From Achromobacter veterisilvae (GTDB lineage Bacteria > Pseudomonadota > Gammaproteobacteria > Burkholderiales > Burkholderiaceae_B), in assembly GCF_900496975.1 (NCBI RefSeq), contig NZ_UFQC01000003.1, forward strand, positions 1-64,000: 64,000 nucleotides of DNA, read 5' to 3'. The notes under the pieces were generated by a model. The model was not told the DNA's origin and made no database searches. It worked only from the letters and a program-made list of their open reading frames with translations. Made by a program: the position numbers and the translations under genes. Shown piece by piece: positions 54,965-63,315 of this stretch (positions are counted from its first letter, which is position 1; each line of letters starts with the position of its first letter).

Positions 54965-55924
54965 ATGATGCGCAAAACCTGCATCGCCCTGGCGCTGGCC
55001 GCCGTGCTGCCCGCCGCACAGGCGGCCTTTCCCGACCATCCCATCACCCTGATCGTGCCGTTCCCCGCGGGCGGCCCGACCGACATCGTCGGCCGGCTGG
55101 CCGCGGCGAAGGCCGGCGAGATCCTGGGCCAGCAGATCGTGGTCGAGAACCGCACGGGCGCTTCGGGCACGATCGGCATGACGGCCACGGCCCGCGCCAA
55201 GCCCGACGGCTACACCGTGGGGCTGGCCACCGTCAGCACGCACGGCACGGCGCCGCACCTGTTTCCCAACCTGGCCTACGATCCGGTCAAGGATTTCACG
55301 CCTGTCAGCAACCTGGTCACCAGCCCCAACATCCTGAGCGTGAATCCGCAGTTCCCCGCCAGGAATCTGGCCGATTTCGTGGAGCACGTGCGCGCCAATC
55401 CGAACAAGGACGGCTACGCCAACGCGGGCGCGGGCGGCGTGAACGACCTGGGCATGATCTGGTTCCTGCAGATCATCGGCGGCAAGATGAACAGCATTTC
55501 GTACCGGGGCTCGGCGCCCGCGCTGACCGACACGGTGGGCGGCGTGGTGCCGGTGATCTTCGACAACTTCCCGTCTTCGCTGCCCTACCTGAAGAGCAAT
55601 CACCTGCGCGCCCTGGCGATCACCGGCACCGAGCGCAACCCGCGCCTGCCGGATGTGCCGACGTTCGCCGAGCAGGGCTACAAGGACTACGACGTGACGG
55701 CGTGGTACGGCGTGGTGGGTCCGGCGGGCCTGCCGGCCGATGTACGCGACAAGCTGGCCCAGGCCTTCGCCCAGGCGGTGCGCGATCCGGCGACCGCGGC
55801 CAAGATGGAGGAGACCGGCGCGTTTCCGCTGGGCAACACGCCCGCCGAATTCGGCGAGCAGATCCGCGCCGAGCGCGACCGCTGGAAGACGGTGATCGAC
55901 CGCGCGCAGATCAAGCTGCAGTGA
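54965..55924 (+). CDS. Bug family tripartite tricarboxylate transporter substrate-binding protein
   Basis: A 319-residue periplasmic protein: signal peptide MMRKTCIALALAAVLPAAQA, then FPDHPITLIVPFPAGGPTDIVGRL, ENRTGASGTIGMTATARAKPDGYT and LPDVPTFAEQGYKDYDVTAWYG. AGGAGACAAACACC precedes the ATG. Co-transcribed with the D-aminoacylase gene; no membrane partner lies near. Ligand unknown. Confidence 0.92.
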   Translation: MMRKTCIALALAAVLPAAQAAFPDHPITLIVPFPAGGPTDIVGRLAAAKAGEILGQQIVVENRTGASGTIGMTATARAKPDGYTVGLATVSTHGTAPHLFPNLAYDPVKDFTPVSNLVTSPNILSVNPQFPARNLADFVEHVRANPNKDGYANAGAGGVNDLGMIWFLQIIGGKMNSISYRGSAPALTDTVGGVVPVIFDNFPSSLPYLKSNHLRALAITGTERNPRLPDVPTFAEQGYKDYDVTAWYGVVGPAGLPADVRDKLAQAFAQAVRDPATAAKMEETGAFPLGNTPAEFGEQIRAERDRWKTVIDRAQIKLQ

Positions 55925-55934
55925 CGCCGCGCGC

Positions 55935-57305
55935 TCAGTACACGTCGCGCCGGTAGCGGCCGTCGCGCTGCATGACCTGCAGCCGCGCGTCGCCCAGGAT
56001 GTCCTGCAGGGCGGCGTCCACGCCGCCGGCCATGCCCTGGAGGCTGCCGCAGACGTAGATGGCGGCGCCATCGTCCACCCAGGCGCGCACGGCGTCGGCC
56101 TGTTCGCGCAAGCGGTGCTGCACGTAGCGGCGCTCGGCCTGGTCGCGCGAGAAGACCGCGTCCACGCGTTCCAGGGTGCCGTCGCCGCGCCAGGCGGCGA
56201 TGTCTTCTCGGCAGAACCAGTCGTGCGCCGCGTTGCGCTCGCCGAAGACCAGCCAGTTGCGCCGGTGGCCGGCGGCGCGGCGCGCCTTGATCAGGGCGCG
56301 CAGGCCGGCCAGGCCCGTGCCGTTGCCCACCAGGATCAGCGGGCGGGCGTCGGCCGGCGCGTGGAAATTGCGGTTGACGCGCACGCGCAGGTCTATCGGG
56401 TCGCCGGGCTGGGCGATGTGGGTCAGCCAGCCGCTGCCCACGCCCAGGGCGCCGTCCGCGCCGAGCATCTGGCGCACCAGCAATTGGATGGCGCCGTCCT
56501 CGGGCAGCGAGGCGATGGAGTATTCGCGGTGGGCGTGCAGCGGGCCGCCGGCTTCGCGCCGCGGGCCGATCTCGGCGATGTCGCCGGCCTGCCAGGCGCC
56601 GTCCGCGCCGGCCGGCGGCGTCAGCGTCAGGAGGTAGCAGGGGCCGCCCTGGCTGCCCGGATTGAGCCGCTCGCGGGAGGCCAGGCGCCAGGACTGGTAC
56701 GCGGGGGCCTGCCAATCGGGCAGGTCGCTGCGTCCGGCCAGCAGCCCCAGGTGATGCTGCCAGTGCCGCAAGGCGGCCGGATCGCCGTTGTCGACCTCCA
56801 CCAGGTCGAACAGCGGCGCGGCGCCCTGGGCGTGCAGCCATTCGTCCAGGCGATGGCCGAAGCCGCAGAACTGCGCGTATTCGCTGTCGCCCAGCGCCAG
56901 CACCGCGTATTGCGCGCCGCCCAGCGCGGGCGCGCCCGGCAGCATCTGGTCGGCGAAGGCCGCGGCGGCGTCGGGCGGATCGCCTTCGCCATAGGTGCTG
57001 ACCACGAACAGCATGCGGCGATAGCCGGCCAGGCGCGCCGCGTCCAGTTGGTCGAACGCGGCGACGCGCACCGTCAGTCCGCCCGCGCGCAGAGATTCGG
57101 CGGTCTGCGCCGCCAGCGACTCGGCGTAGCCCGTCTGGGTCGCGTAGGCGACCAGCAAGGTGTCTTCGGGAATGGGGGCGTCCAGCGCCTGCTGCGCCAG
57201 CGCGTGCTGCGTTTCCTGGCGCATGGCGCCGCGCCGCGCCCACAGGCACAGCAGCAGCCACAGCCCCACCACGCACGCCGCCGCGATCAGCCGGGTTGGA
57301 GCCAT
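55935..57305 (-). CDS. Membrane-anchored flavodoxin/NADPH-flavin reductase (sulfite reductase flavoprotein-like)
   Basis: A 456-residue diflavin reductase. One N-terminal membrane helix (LIAAACVVGLWLLLCLWARR), a flavodoxin domain (LVAYATQTGYAESLAAQTAE; STYGEGDPPDAAAAF), an FAD-binding REYSIASLP, and NADPH motifs NGTGLAGLRALI and YVCGSLQGMAGGVDAALQ. CysJ lacks the membrane helix and needs CysI, which is absent here. Last gene of the Fur-boxed redox operon; it may pass NADPH electrons from the cytoplasmic side to the PepSY/DUF2271 components, likely for iron reduction. Confidence 0.88.
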   Translation of the reverse strand: MAPTRLIAAACVVGLWLLLCLWARRGAMRQETQHALAQQALDAPIPEDTLLVAYATQTGYAESLAAQTAESLRAGGLTVRVAAFDQLDAARLAGYRRMLFVVSTYGEGDPPDAAAAFADQMLPGAPALGGAQYAVLALGDSEYAQFCGFGHRLDEWLHAQGAAPLFDLVEVDNGDPAALRHWQHHLGLLAGRSDLPDWQAPAYQSWRLASRERLNPGSQGGPCYLLTLTPPAGADGAWQAGDIAEIGPRREAGGPLHAHREYSIASLPEDGAIQLLVRQMLGADGALGVGSGWLTHIAQPGDPIDLRVRVNRNFHAPADARPLILVGNGTGLAGLRALIKARRAAGHRRNWLVFGERNAAHDWFCREDIAAWRGDGTLERVDAVFSRDQAERRYVQHRLREQADAVRAWVDDGAAIYVCGSLQGMAGGVDAALQDILGDARLQVMQRDGRYRRDVY

Positions 57306-57309
57306 GGTT

Positions 57310-58326
57310 TCAGCGGGGGAAGGCCCGCGCCTCGAACGCCGGGGTGGCGACGGCGCGGTAGGCCTCGGGTTCGCGCAGGATGAAGAGCGCGGCCAGATCG
57401 TGGCGGCGGGCATAGGCCGGCCCGTCGTCCGGGCCCAGCACCGTCAGCGCCGTCGCCAGCGCGTCGGCCTGCATGCAGCCCGGATGCAGCACGGTGACCG
57501 AGGCGAGGTTGTTGCGCACCGGCAGGCCGCTGCGCGGATCGATGGTGTGGGCGTAGCGTTCGGCGCCGCTGCCCGCGTGGCGCCGGTAATCGCCCGAGGT
57601 GGCGATACTGCATGCTTCCAGCGGCAGCGCCAGCGCATGGCCGTCGCTGGCGTCGGGCACTTCGACGGCGACGCGCCAGGGCTGGCCGTCGGGCCGCCTG
57701 CCGCGCGCGCGCAGTTCGCCGCCCACTTCCACCAGGTAGTCCGCGATGCCCAGCGCGTCGAGCGCCATCGCGGCGCGGTCCACGCCGTAGCCCTTTGCGA
57801 TGGAGGACAGGTCCAGATAGATGCCGCCTTCCTGCCACGCCACCCGCCTGCCGGCGTCGAGCCGCAAGCGGCGCCAGCCGCAGCGCTCGCGCGCGGCCTC
57901 GATGGCGGCGGGCGAGGGCGGCTCGAACGCGCGCTGGTGCGGGCCGAAGCCCCAGGCGTTCACCAGCGGGCCGACGGTGGGGTCGTAGGCGCCACCGGTA
58001 TCCTCTGCCAGCGCCAGCGCGTGGCCCAGCACGTGGAAGAATGCGGCGGGAAGCGTTTGCCAGCCGGGGCCGGCCCGGTTGTAGCGCGTGATGTCGGAGT
58101 CCGCTTCCCAGGTGCTCATCTGGGCGACCACTTCGTCCAGCGCGGCCTGGATGGCCTGCCGCGCGGCCGCTTCCGCGCGCCCGGCGGGCAGGGCCATGCG
58201 CGCCGACCAGGTGGTGCCCATGGTGGCGCCGGCCAGCGCCGCCGGCCGGGCCGGCATGGCGCCATAGGCGACGCGGGGCGCGGGAACTGCCGCGCCCCGC
58301 GGGGCGTACGAAGGGGGATTCGCCAT
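57310..58326 (-). CDS. apbE: FAD:protein FMN transferase ApbE
   Basis: A 338-residue flavinyltransferase that attaches FMN to Thr/Ser in target proteins. GATMGTTWSARMALP, DPTVGPLVNAWGFGP, GYGVDRAAMALDALGIADYLVEVGG and TIDPRSGLPVRNNLASVTV, then DALATALTVLG, are the ApbE landmarks, including the Mg-binding Asp/Thr in the last. The N-terminus (MANPPSYAPRGAAVPAP) shows neither signal peptide nor lipobox. Four bases upstream of the reductase start. A likely target, DUF2271 with DGVSGAT, lies in the same operon. Confidence 0.92.
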   Translation of the reverse strand: MANPPSYAPRGAAVPAPRVAYGAMPARPAALAGATMGTTWSARMALPAGRAEAAARQAIQAALDEVVAQMSTWEADSDITRYNRAGPGWQTLPAAFFHVLGHALALAEDTGGAYDPTVGPLVNAWGFGPHQRAFEPPSPAAIEAARERCGWRRLRLDAGRRVAWQEGGIYLDLSSIAKGYGVDRAAMALDALGIADYLVEVGGELRARGRRPDGQPWRVAVEVPDASDGHALALPLEACSIATSGDYRRHAGSGAERYAHTIDPRSGLPVRNNLASVTVLHPGCMQADALATALTVLGPDDGPAYARRHDLAALFILREPEAYRAVATPAFEARAFPR

Positions 58327-58341
58327 CCGGCCGGGAGCGGC

Positions 58342-59142
58342 TCAGGGTTGCAGCACTTCGACCGTGCCCGCGTAGGACAGGCGGCGCTTTTTGGCCTGCG
58401 GCACGCTGACCTTGGCGTCTTCCATGCCGGCTTCGATCCAGTACAGGCCGGGTTGCGGCCACTTCACCGAGAACTTGCCGTCCTTGTCGGTCTTCAGCTT
58501 GATTTCGCCGACCTTGTCGCGATAGCGGCTGCCGCCGGGCACGACGTTGACTTCCAGCTCGGCGGCGGGCTTGCCGTCCAGCAGCATCTGGAAGGTGGCG
58601 GGCTCGTCGGTGAACAGGTCGTTCGGGTGGGTGACGGGGGCCAGTTCCAGGCCGCGGCCGACCGGCTTGACGGCCGTCGGCTTGCCGGCGGTCACGAAAG
58701 TCTCGACGCGGCCCAGGCTCTGCGAAATTTCCAGTTCGTCGGCCTTGGCGGGCACGGCCTGCGCCAGGCCTTCGGCCTTGCCGAAGTAGCGCTTGTTCTT
58801 GCCGTCTTCCTTCCAGCGCGCGAACACGCCGTCGTTGACCACGGCCACGCGGTAGGTGCCGCTCTGCTTGAGCTGCAGGTCGAAGGTGCTGCGCAGCTTG
58901 CCGCGGTTGAGGTTTTCGGCTTCGGCGGGATTGCCGTCCGGCGCCGTCACGGCCAGGCCGTCCAGGCGCAGCGGGGCGTGGTTGAAATAGAACTTGTCGT
59001 TGCCGACGGCGGCGTCGACCGTGACCCAGCTATCGGTGCCGGACAGCACCGTCGAGGACGGCACGATCCAGACGTCATGCGCGTGGGCGGCAAAGGGCAG
59101 GCAAAGCGCCAGGGCGGCGGCCAGTTTGGCGGCGGATTTCAT
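58342..59142 (-). CDS. DUF4198 domain periplasmic protein
   Basis: A 266-residue protein: signal peptide MKSAAKLAAALALCLPFAAHA, then HDVWIVPSSTVLSGTDSWVTVD and a C-terminal beta-sandwich with KWPQPGLYWIEAGMED. DUF4198 proteins occur in metal-uptake operons (nickel, cobalt, iron) and may bind metals via the N-terminal HDxW. It follows DUF2271 by 20 bases. Confidence 0.88.
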   Translation of the reverse strand: MKSAAKLAAALALCLPFAAHAHDVWIVPSSTVLSGTDSWVTVDAAVGNDKFYFNHAPLRLDGLAVTAPDGNPAEAENLNRGKLRSTFDLQLKQSGTYRVAVVNDGVFARWKEDGKNKRYFGKAEGLAQAVPAKADELEISQSLGRVETFVTAGKPTAVKPVGRGLELAPVTHPNDLFTDEPATFQMLLDGKPAAELEVNVVPGGSRYRDKVGEIKLKTDKDGKFSVKWPQPGLYWIEAGMEDAKVSVPQAKKRRLSYAGTVEVLQP

Positions 59143-59162
59143 CGTTGCGCTCCTTGAGGGCA

Positions 59163-59678
59163 TCAGGGTTTCAGGTCGAGCGCGATGGCGCCCAGTTCGT
59201 GTTCGCCGCGGGCGGTCAATTGCTCGGCCTTCTGCGGCGGCCATTGGAAGGGGATGCGCAGCAGCTCGCGGCCGCCGACTTCGCGCGCCGCCTCCACCAC
59301 CACGGCGTACTGGCCGGGCTTGAGCTGCGACAGGGGCTTGCTGGCCGCGTCGAAGCTCAGCGCGTGCTTGCCCACGGGCTTGGTCGCGCCGCTCACGCCG
59401 TCCACCGGGAACTGCTGGTTGCGGCCGCTGCGGCGCCACCATTGGCGCATGTCCTTGAGCCACTCGGTGCCTTCGTTGTTCTTCTTGGCCACGTCGTACC
59501 AGACCGCCAGGTCGGCGGCGACGCTCTGGTCGGGGTTCTCGATCCAGATCGCCACGTAGGGGCGGTGGTATTCCGCGACGTCCAGGCGCGGCACCTCGAT
59601 GGACAGGCCGATGTCGGCCGCGTGGGCCGTTCGGGCGATCAGGCCGGCCAGCAGGGCCGACAACAATAGCTTGCGCAT
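59163..59678 (-). CDS. DUF2271 domain exported protein with ApbE flavinylation motif
   Basis: A 171-residue protein: signal peptide MRKLLLSALLAGLIARTAHA, mature part with YHRPYVAIWIENPDQSVAADL. PVDGVSGATKPVG contains Asp93-Gly-Val-Ser-Gly-Ala-Thr99, the D-x-x-S/T-G-A-T pattern that ApbE modifies with FMN on the last Thr; apbE is in the same operon. This makes it a probable covalently flavinylated electron carrier. PepSY and reductase neighbours fit a periplasmic electron chain for ferric or ferric-siderophore reduction. Confidence 0.88.
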   Translation of the reverse strand: MRKLLLSALLAGLIARTAHAADIGLSIEVPRLDVAEYHRPYVAIWIENPDQSVAADLAVWYDVAKKNNEGTEWLKDMRQWWRRSGRNQQFPVDGVSGATKPVGKHALSFDAASKPLSQLKPGQYAVVVEAAREVGGRELLRIPFQWPPQKAEQLTARGEHELGAIALDLKP

Positions 59679-59705
59679 GGAGGTCTCCAGGGCGGATCGA
59701 TGGAA

Positions 59706-60332
59706 TCAGTGAATGAAGAGCAGGGCCAGCACGACCGGGATCACGACGCCGAGCCCGACCATCGGCCAGGTCGCGCTGCGATTGCCCGCGTGCATCTTCA
59801 GCAGCACCAGCCCGGTCAGCGAAAAGACCAGACAGGCGGCGGCGAAGATGTCCAGGAACCAGCTCCAGGCCAGGCCGGTGTTGCGGCCCTTGTGCAGATC
59901 GTTCAGGTACGAGATCCAGCCGCGGTCGGTGCGTTCGTATTCGACGTCGCCGCTGGCCAGGTCGATGGACAGCCAGGCGTCGCCGCCGGCGCGCGGCAGC
60001 GACAGGTAGATCTCGTCGGGGGACCATTCGGCCGCCCTGCCGGCGGAAGCGGCGTCCAGCGTGTCGTCCAGCCAGCGCGCCACGGCGGCGGGCAGCGGCG
60101 CCTTTTTCTGCGCGGGCGGCGGGGACAATTGCGCCAGCTCGGCGGCGGGCAACTGGACCTGGCGGCTGGTCACCACCGCCTTGGCCTCGATGTGCGAGGC
60201 GTTGTTCAGGGTCAGCCCCGTCACCGCGAACAGCAGCATCCCCAACAGGCACAGCGCCGAACTGATCCAGTGCCATTGGTGCAGCGTCTTGAGCCAGTAG
60301 GCCCGGCGGCGAGGGGTGGGTTGACTGTCCAT
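59706..60332 (-). CDS. PepSY-associated membrane protein
   Basis: A 208-residue protein with three predicted membrane helices (about residues 23-43, 155-177, 187-207). LHQWHWISSALCLLGMLLFAVTGLTLN holds paired His that could bind haem, as in PepSY_TM proteins of iron-reduction systems. The periplasmic loop contains a PepSY-like segment (DEIYLSLPRAGGDAWLSIDLASGDVEYERTD as the core strands). First gene of the operon; a Fur box lies just upstream. Confidence 0.85.
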   Translation of the reverse strand: MDSQPTPRRRAYWLKTLHQWHWISSALCLLGMLLFAVTGLTLNNASHIEAKAVVTSRQVQLPAAELAQLSPPPAQKKAPLPAAVARWLDDTLDAASAGRAAEWSPDEIYLSLPRAGGDAWLSIDLASGDVEYERTDRGWISYLNDLHKGRNTGLAWSWFLDIFAAACLVFSLTGLVLLKMHAGNRSATWPMVGLGVVIPVVLALLFIH

Positions 60333-60368
60333 TGAGTATCGGGTGAAAGCCCGCGGATTCTAACATTT

Positions 60369-60387
60369 AATGAGAATGACTCTTATA
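60369..60387. promoter_or_regulatory. Fur box upstream of the periplasmic redox operon
   Basis: AATGAGAATGACTCTTATA resembles Fur sites of the AATGAGAAT-N-ATTCTCATT type (left arm near-perfect, right arm weaker). It lies about 40 bases upstream of the PepSY gene start on the minus strand. Confidence 0.65.
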
Positions 60388-60521
60388 AATGCCGCCGCCG
60401 GGCGCACAAGGAAATTTCAATCCATTTCGGGGCCGTTCCCCGGGGCGGGGCCAGGCCGGCGTGGCGCGCGCGGGCCGGCGGCGATAAGATAGGCCACCCG
60501 TTACAAACACCGGAGGTCGTC

Positions 60522-61076
60522 ATGCTCGAACAGCAAGTCGCGGATCGCATCGGTCGTCATTGGGGGTGGGTGGCATTGCGCGGCGTCGTCGCCATCCTGT
60601 TCGGCCTCATGGCCATGTTCATGCCAGCCATCACGTTGTCCGCCCTGGTGCTGGTGTGGGGCGCCTTCGCGCTGGCCGATGGCGTGCTGGCGCTGGTCGC
60701 CGGCGTGCGCATCCGGGACGGCGGCAAGCCGCTGTGGGCGCTCATCGTCGTGGGCCTGCTGGGGATCGCGGCCGGCATCGTCACTTTTCTCTGGCCGGGC
60801 CTGACGGCCCTGATCCTGCTCTACATCATCGCGATCTGGGCGCTGGTGTCGGGCGTGTTCCAGATCATCGCCGCCATCCGCTTCCGCAAGGAAATCCGCA
60901 ACGAATGGCTGCTCGGCCTGTCGGGGCTGGTGTCCGTGCTGTTCGGCGGCATGCTCATCATGCAGCCCGGCGCGGGCGCGCTGGCGCTGGTCTGGGTCAT
61001 CGGCATCTACGCCGTGTTCTTCGGCATACTGCTGCTGGTCTTTTCCTTCCGCCTGAGGCAGCACAACGCGGCCTAG
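60522..61076 (+). CDS. hdeD: HdeD family membrane protein
   Basis: A 184-residue protein with six predicted membrane helices: WGWVALRGVVAILFGLMAMFMP, GLLGIAAGIVTFLWPGLTAL, EWLLGLSGLVSVLFGGMLIMQPGAG. Related to E. coli HdeD, an acid-stress inner-membrane protein whose mechanism is unclear. AACACCGGAGG precedes the ATG. Six bases separate it from crcB, so the two are co-transcribed. Confidence 0.85.
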   Translation: MLEQQVADRIGRHWGWVALRGVVAILFGLMAMFMPAITLSALVLVWGAFALADGVLALVAGVRIRDGGKPLWALIVVGLLGIAAGIVTFLWPGLTALILLYIIAIWALVSGVFQIIAAIRFRKEIRNEWLLGLSGLVSVLFGGMLIMQPGAGALALVWVIGIYAVFFGILLLVFSFRLRQHNAA

Positions 61077-61082
61077 TACCCG

Positions 61083-61475
61083 ATGTCCGTCTATCAAACC
61101 CTGATTCCCCTGAACTTCCTGGCCGTGGGCCTGGGCGCCATGTTCGGCGCCTGGGCCCGCTGGCTGGTCGGCCTGTGGCTGAATGTGGAGGCCTGGCCCT
61201 GGGGCACCTTCGCGGTGAACCTGGCCGGCGGCTACCTGGTGGGGCTGGTGCTGGCGCTCGTGGCCGGGCATCCCGAGTGGCCGGCCTGGGTGCGGCTGGG
61301 CGCGGTCACGGGCTTTTTGGGCGGCTTGACCACGTTTTCGACGTTCTCGGCGGAAACGGTGTCCATGCTGGAGCGCGGCGCCTATGGCTCGGCGCTGAGC
61401 TACGCCGGCTTCAGCCTGGCGGGTTCGCTCGCGCTGACGGCGGCGGGCCTGGCCACCGCCAGCCTGCTGCGCTAG
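61083..61475 (+). CDS. crcB: Fluoride exporter CrcB/Fluc
   Basis: A 130-residue four-helix channel that exports fluoride as a dual-topology dimer. GAMFGAWARWLVG, WGTFAVNLAGGYLVG with the conserved Asn, and GFLGGLTTFSTFSAE with the paired Phe/Thr track are diagnostic. I do not see a fluoride riboswitch upstream of hdeD. The stop overlaps the convergent GntR stop by four bases. Confidence 0.93.
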   Translation: MSVYQTLIPLNFLAVGLGAMFGAWARWLVGLWLNVEAWPWGTFAVNLAGGYLVGLVLALVAGHPEWPAWVRLGAVTGFLGGLTTFSTFSAETVSMLERGAYGSALSYAGFSLAGSLALTAAGLATASLLR

Positions 61476-62239
61476 CCGCCGGCGGGCAGCCAGGTGGGTT
61501 GGCCGGACGTGTCGTGGGCCTGCATGTTCATGCGGTATTCATAGCGGTCGGGCCGGTACAGGGCATGCAGCCATTCGACCGGACGGTCCGAGTCATCGCG
61601 CACGACGCGGTGCAGGCTGAGCAGGGCCGAACCCACCGGCACGTCGAGCAGCTCGGCGACGCCGGGCTCGGCAAGCACCGCCGAAATCGATTGCTCGGCA
61701 CGCGCCACCCGCAAGCCCAGGTCGCGGAAAATGGCCAGCAGCGGCTTCGATCCGAGGTCTTTGCGGTGTATGCGCCGGCCGATGTCGCCGGGCACGAAGG
61801 TGGTCAGGTGCGAGAAGGGCTGGCCCTCGTGGCTGCGCACCCGCACCGCGCGCTGCACCGGCGCGCCGGCAGCCACTTCGAGGCGCGCCGCCACCAGCGG
61901 GGGCGCCGGCGCGGTATCGAGTTCCAGCAGGCGCACCTGGGTGTGCATGCCCATGCGGGCGAGGTGGGCCATCAGGGAATCGATGTCGGAACCGTTCTGC
62001 GGGGCCGACAACTGCGCCTGGCCGGCGGCATAGGTGCCGCGCCCCTGGCGGCGCTGGATCAGGCCGTCGGATTCCAGCAGATCGAGCGAACGCCGTATCG
62101 TCAGGCGCGACACGCCGTATTCGGCCGCCAGGGCGTTTTCGCCCGGCATGGCCGTGTCCTCGGCGAATCCGCCCGCCTGCAAGCGTTGCTTCAGCAGCAG
62201 ATACACCTTGTGATAAAGAGGCAGCGGGCTTTCGGACAC
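61472..62239 (-). CDS. GntR/HutC family regulator (UTRA domain)
   Basis: A 255-residue regulator: winged helix MPGENALAAEYGVSRLTIRRSLDLLESDGLIQRRQGRGTYA (core), and a C-terminal UTRA ligand domain (HLTTFVPGDIGRRIHR, EWLHALYRPDRYEY). I use the GTG at 62239, which begins just before the conserved PLYHKVYLLLKQRL; the frame upstream shadows the Bug gene. It lies 26 bases after that Bug gene, forming an operon, with a palindromic operator upstream. Confidence 0.88.
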   Translation of the reverse strand: MSESPLPLYHKVYLLLKQRLQAGGFAEDTAMPGENALAAEYGVSRLTIRRSLDLLESDGLIQRRQGRGTYAAGQAQLSAPQNGSDIDSLMAHLARMGMHTQVRLLELDTAPAPPLVAARLEVAAGAPVQRAVRVRSHEGQPFSHLTTFVPGDIGRRIHRKDLGSKPLLAIFRDLGLRVARAEQSISAVLAEPGVAELLDVPVGSALLSLHRVVRDDSDRPVEWLHALYRPDRYEYRMNMQAHDTSGQPTWLPAGG

Positions 62240-62265
62240 GGCGGGGGCTCCAGTCAGGGGAAAAA

Positions 62266-63231
62266 TCAATCGACCGTGGCGCCGGTGAACTTGACGGTCT
62301 CGGCGTAGCGTTCGATGTCTTTGCGCACGAAGGCATCCAGTTCCTGCGGGCTGCTGCTGACCGCGCTGGCGGCTTCGCGCTCGAGCAATTGGCGGAACTC
62401 GGGCGTATCGACCGCCTTGCGCGCCGCGGCGTTGAGCGCCGCGAGCGTCTTGGGCGGCAGCCTGGCCGGACCGAACAGGGCGAACCACGCATTGGATTCG
62501 AAGCCCGCGATGGTATCGCCTATGGGCGGCACGCCGGGAAACTGGGGCAGCGCCTGCGGGCTGGTGACACCCAGCGCCCGCAGCGCGCCGCTCTTGATAT
62601 GCGGCAGGGCATTGAGCGAACTGGCGAACATCATGTCCACCTGGCCGCCCAGCAGGTCGGTGATGGCGGGGGCCGTGCCCTTGTACGGCACGTTCAGGAT
62701 GTCCAGGCCGGCCATCATCTTCATGCGCTCGCCGGCCATGTGCAACGACGAACCGATGGCGCCCAGCGCCATGGTGTACTTGCCGGGGCTGGCCTTCACC
62801 GCCGACACGAACTCCGGCATGGACCGGGCGGGGAAGTCCTTGCGCACGACCAGCACGCTGGGCACGTTGGCCAGCATGCTGATGGGCGTGAAATCGCGCA
62901 CCGGGTCGAACGGCAGGCTGCGGTACAGGGAGGCGTTGATGGAAAAGCTGGTGAACGTGACCAGCAGGGTGCTGCCGTCGGCCTTGCTCTTGGCCACGTA
63001 GTCGGCGGCGATGTTGCCACCGGCGCCCGGCTTGTTCTCGACCAGCACGGTGCGGGAGAGGTCCTGCGATATGTGCTGGGCGATGCTGCGCGCCACGGTA
63101 TCGGTGGTGCCGCCCGGCGGCGCGCCCACGACCAGCTTGATGGCGTCACTCTGCGCCAGGGCGGGGGCCAGCGGCAATGCCAGCGCGCCCCACAGCGCGA
63201 AGCCCGCGCCGATGCGATGCAGTCCCTGCAT
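62266..63231 (-). CDS. Bug family tripartite tricarboxylate transporter substrate-binding protein
   Basis: A 321-residue periplasmic protein. AGGAGACAAATC precedes the ATG at 63231; an ATG eleven codons upstream is in frame but less likely. Signal peptide (core GAGFALWGALALPLAPALA), then IKLVVGAPPGGTTDTVARSIA, ENKPGAGGNIAADYVAKSKADGST and VPPIGDTIAGFESNAWFALFGPA. The following GntR/HutC gene and the operator in front suggest it is induced by its ligand. Confidence 0.92.
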   Translation of the reverse strand: MQGLHRIGAGFALWGALALPLAPALAQSDAIKLVVGAPPGGTTDTVARSIAQHISQDLSRTVLVENKPGAGGNIAADYVAKSKADGSTLLVTFTSFSINASLYRSLPFDPVRDFTPISMLANVPSVLVVRKDFPARSMPEFVSAVKASPGKYTMALGAIGSSLHMAGERMKMMAGLDILNVPYKGTAPAITDLLGGQVDMMFASSLNALPHIKSGALRALGVTSPQALPQFPGVPPIGDTIAGFESNAWFALFGPARLPPKTLAALNAAARKAVDTPEFRQLLEREAASAVSSSPQELDAFVRKDIERYAETVKFTGATVD

Positions 63232-63249
63232 GATTTGTCTCCTGATATG

Positions 63250-63269
63250 TTGTATTGATGACAATACAA
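63250..63269. promoter_or_regulatory. GntR/HutC operator candidate
   Basis: TTGTATTG-ATGA-CAATACAA, perfect 8-bp inverted repeat, 19 bases upstream of the Bug ATG. HutC-type regulators bind TGTATA-like palindromes, and a gntR gene of that type is the next cistron. Confidence 0.78.
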
Positions 63270-63315
63270 GTATATTGAGGCCGGCCCCTGGACGCCAGGT
63301 CTTCCGGACGGGACG

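Noticed and set aside
60388..60521. Fluoride riboswitch in front of hdeD-crcB
   Set aside because: I could not find the conserved fluoride aptamer core; the stretch holds only promoter-like DNA.
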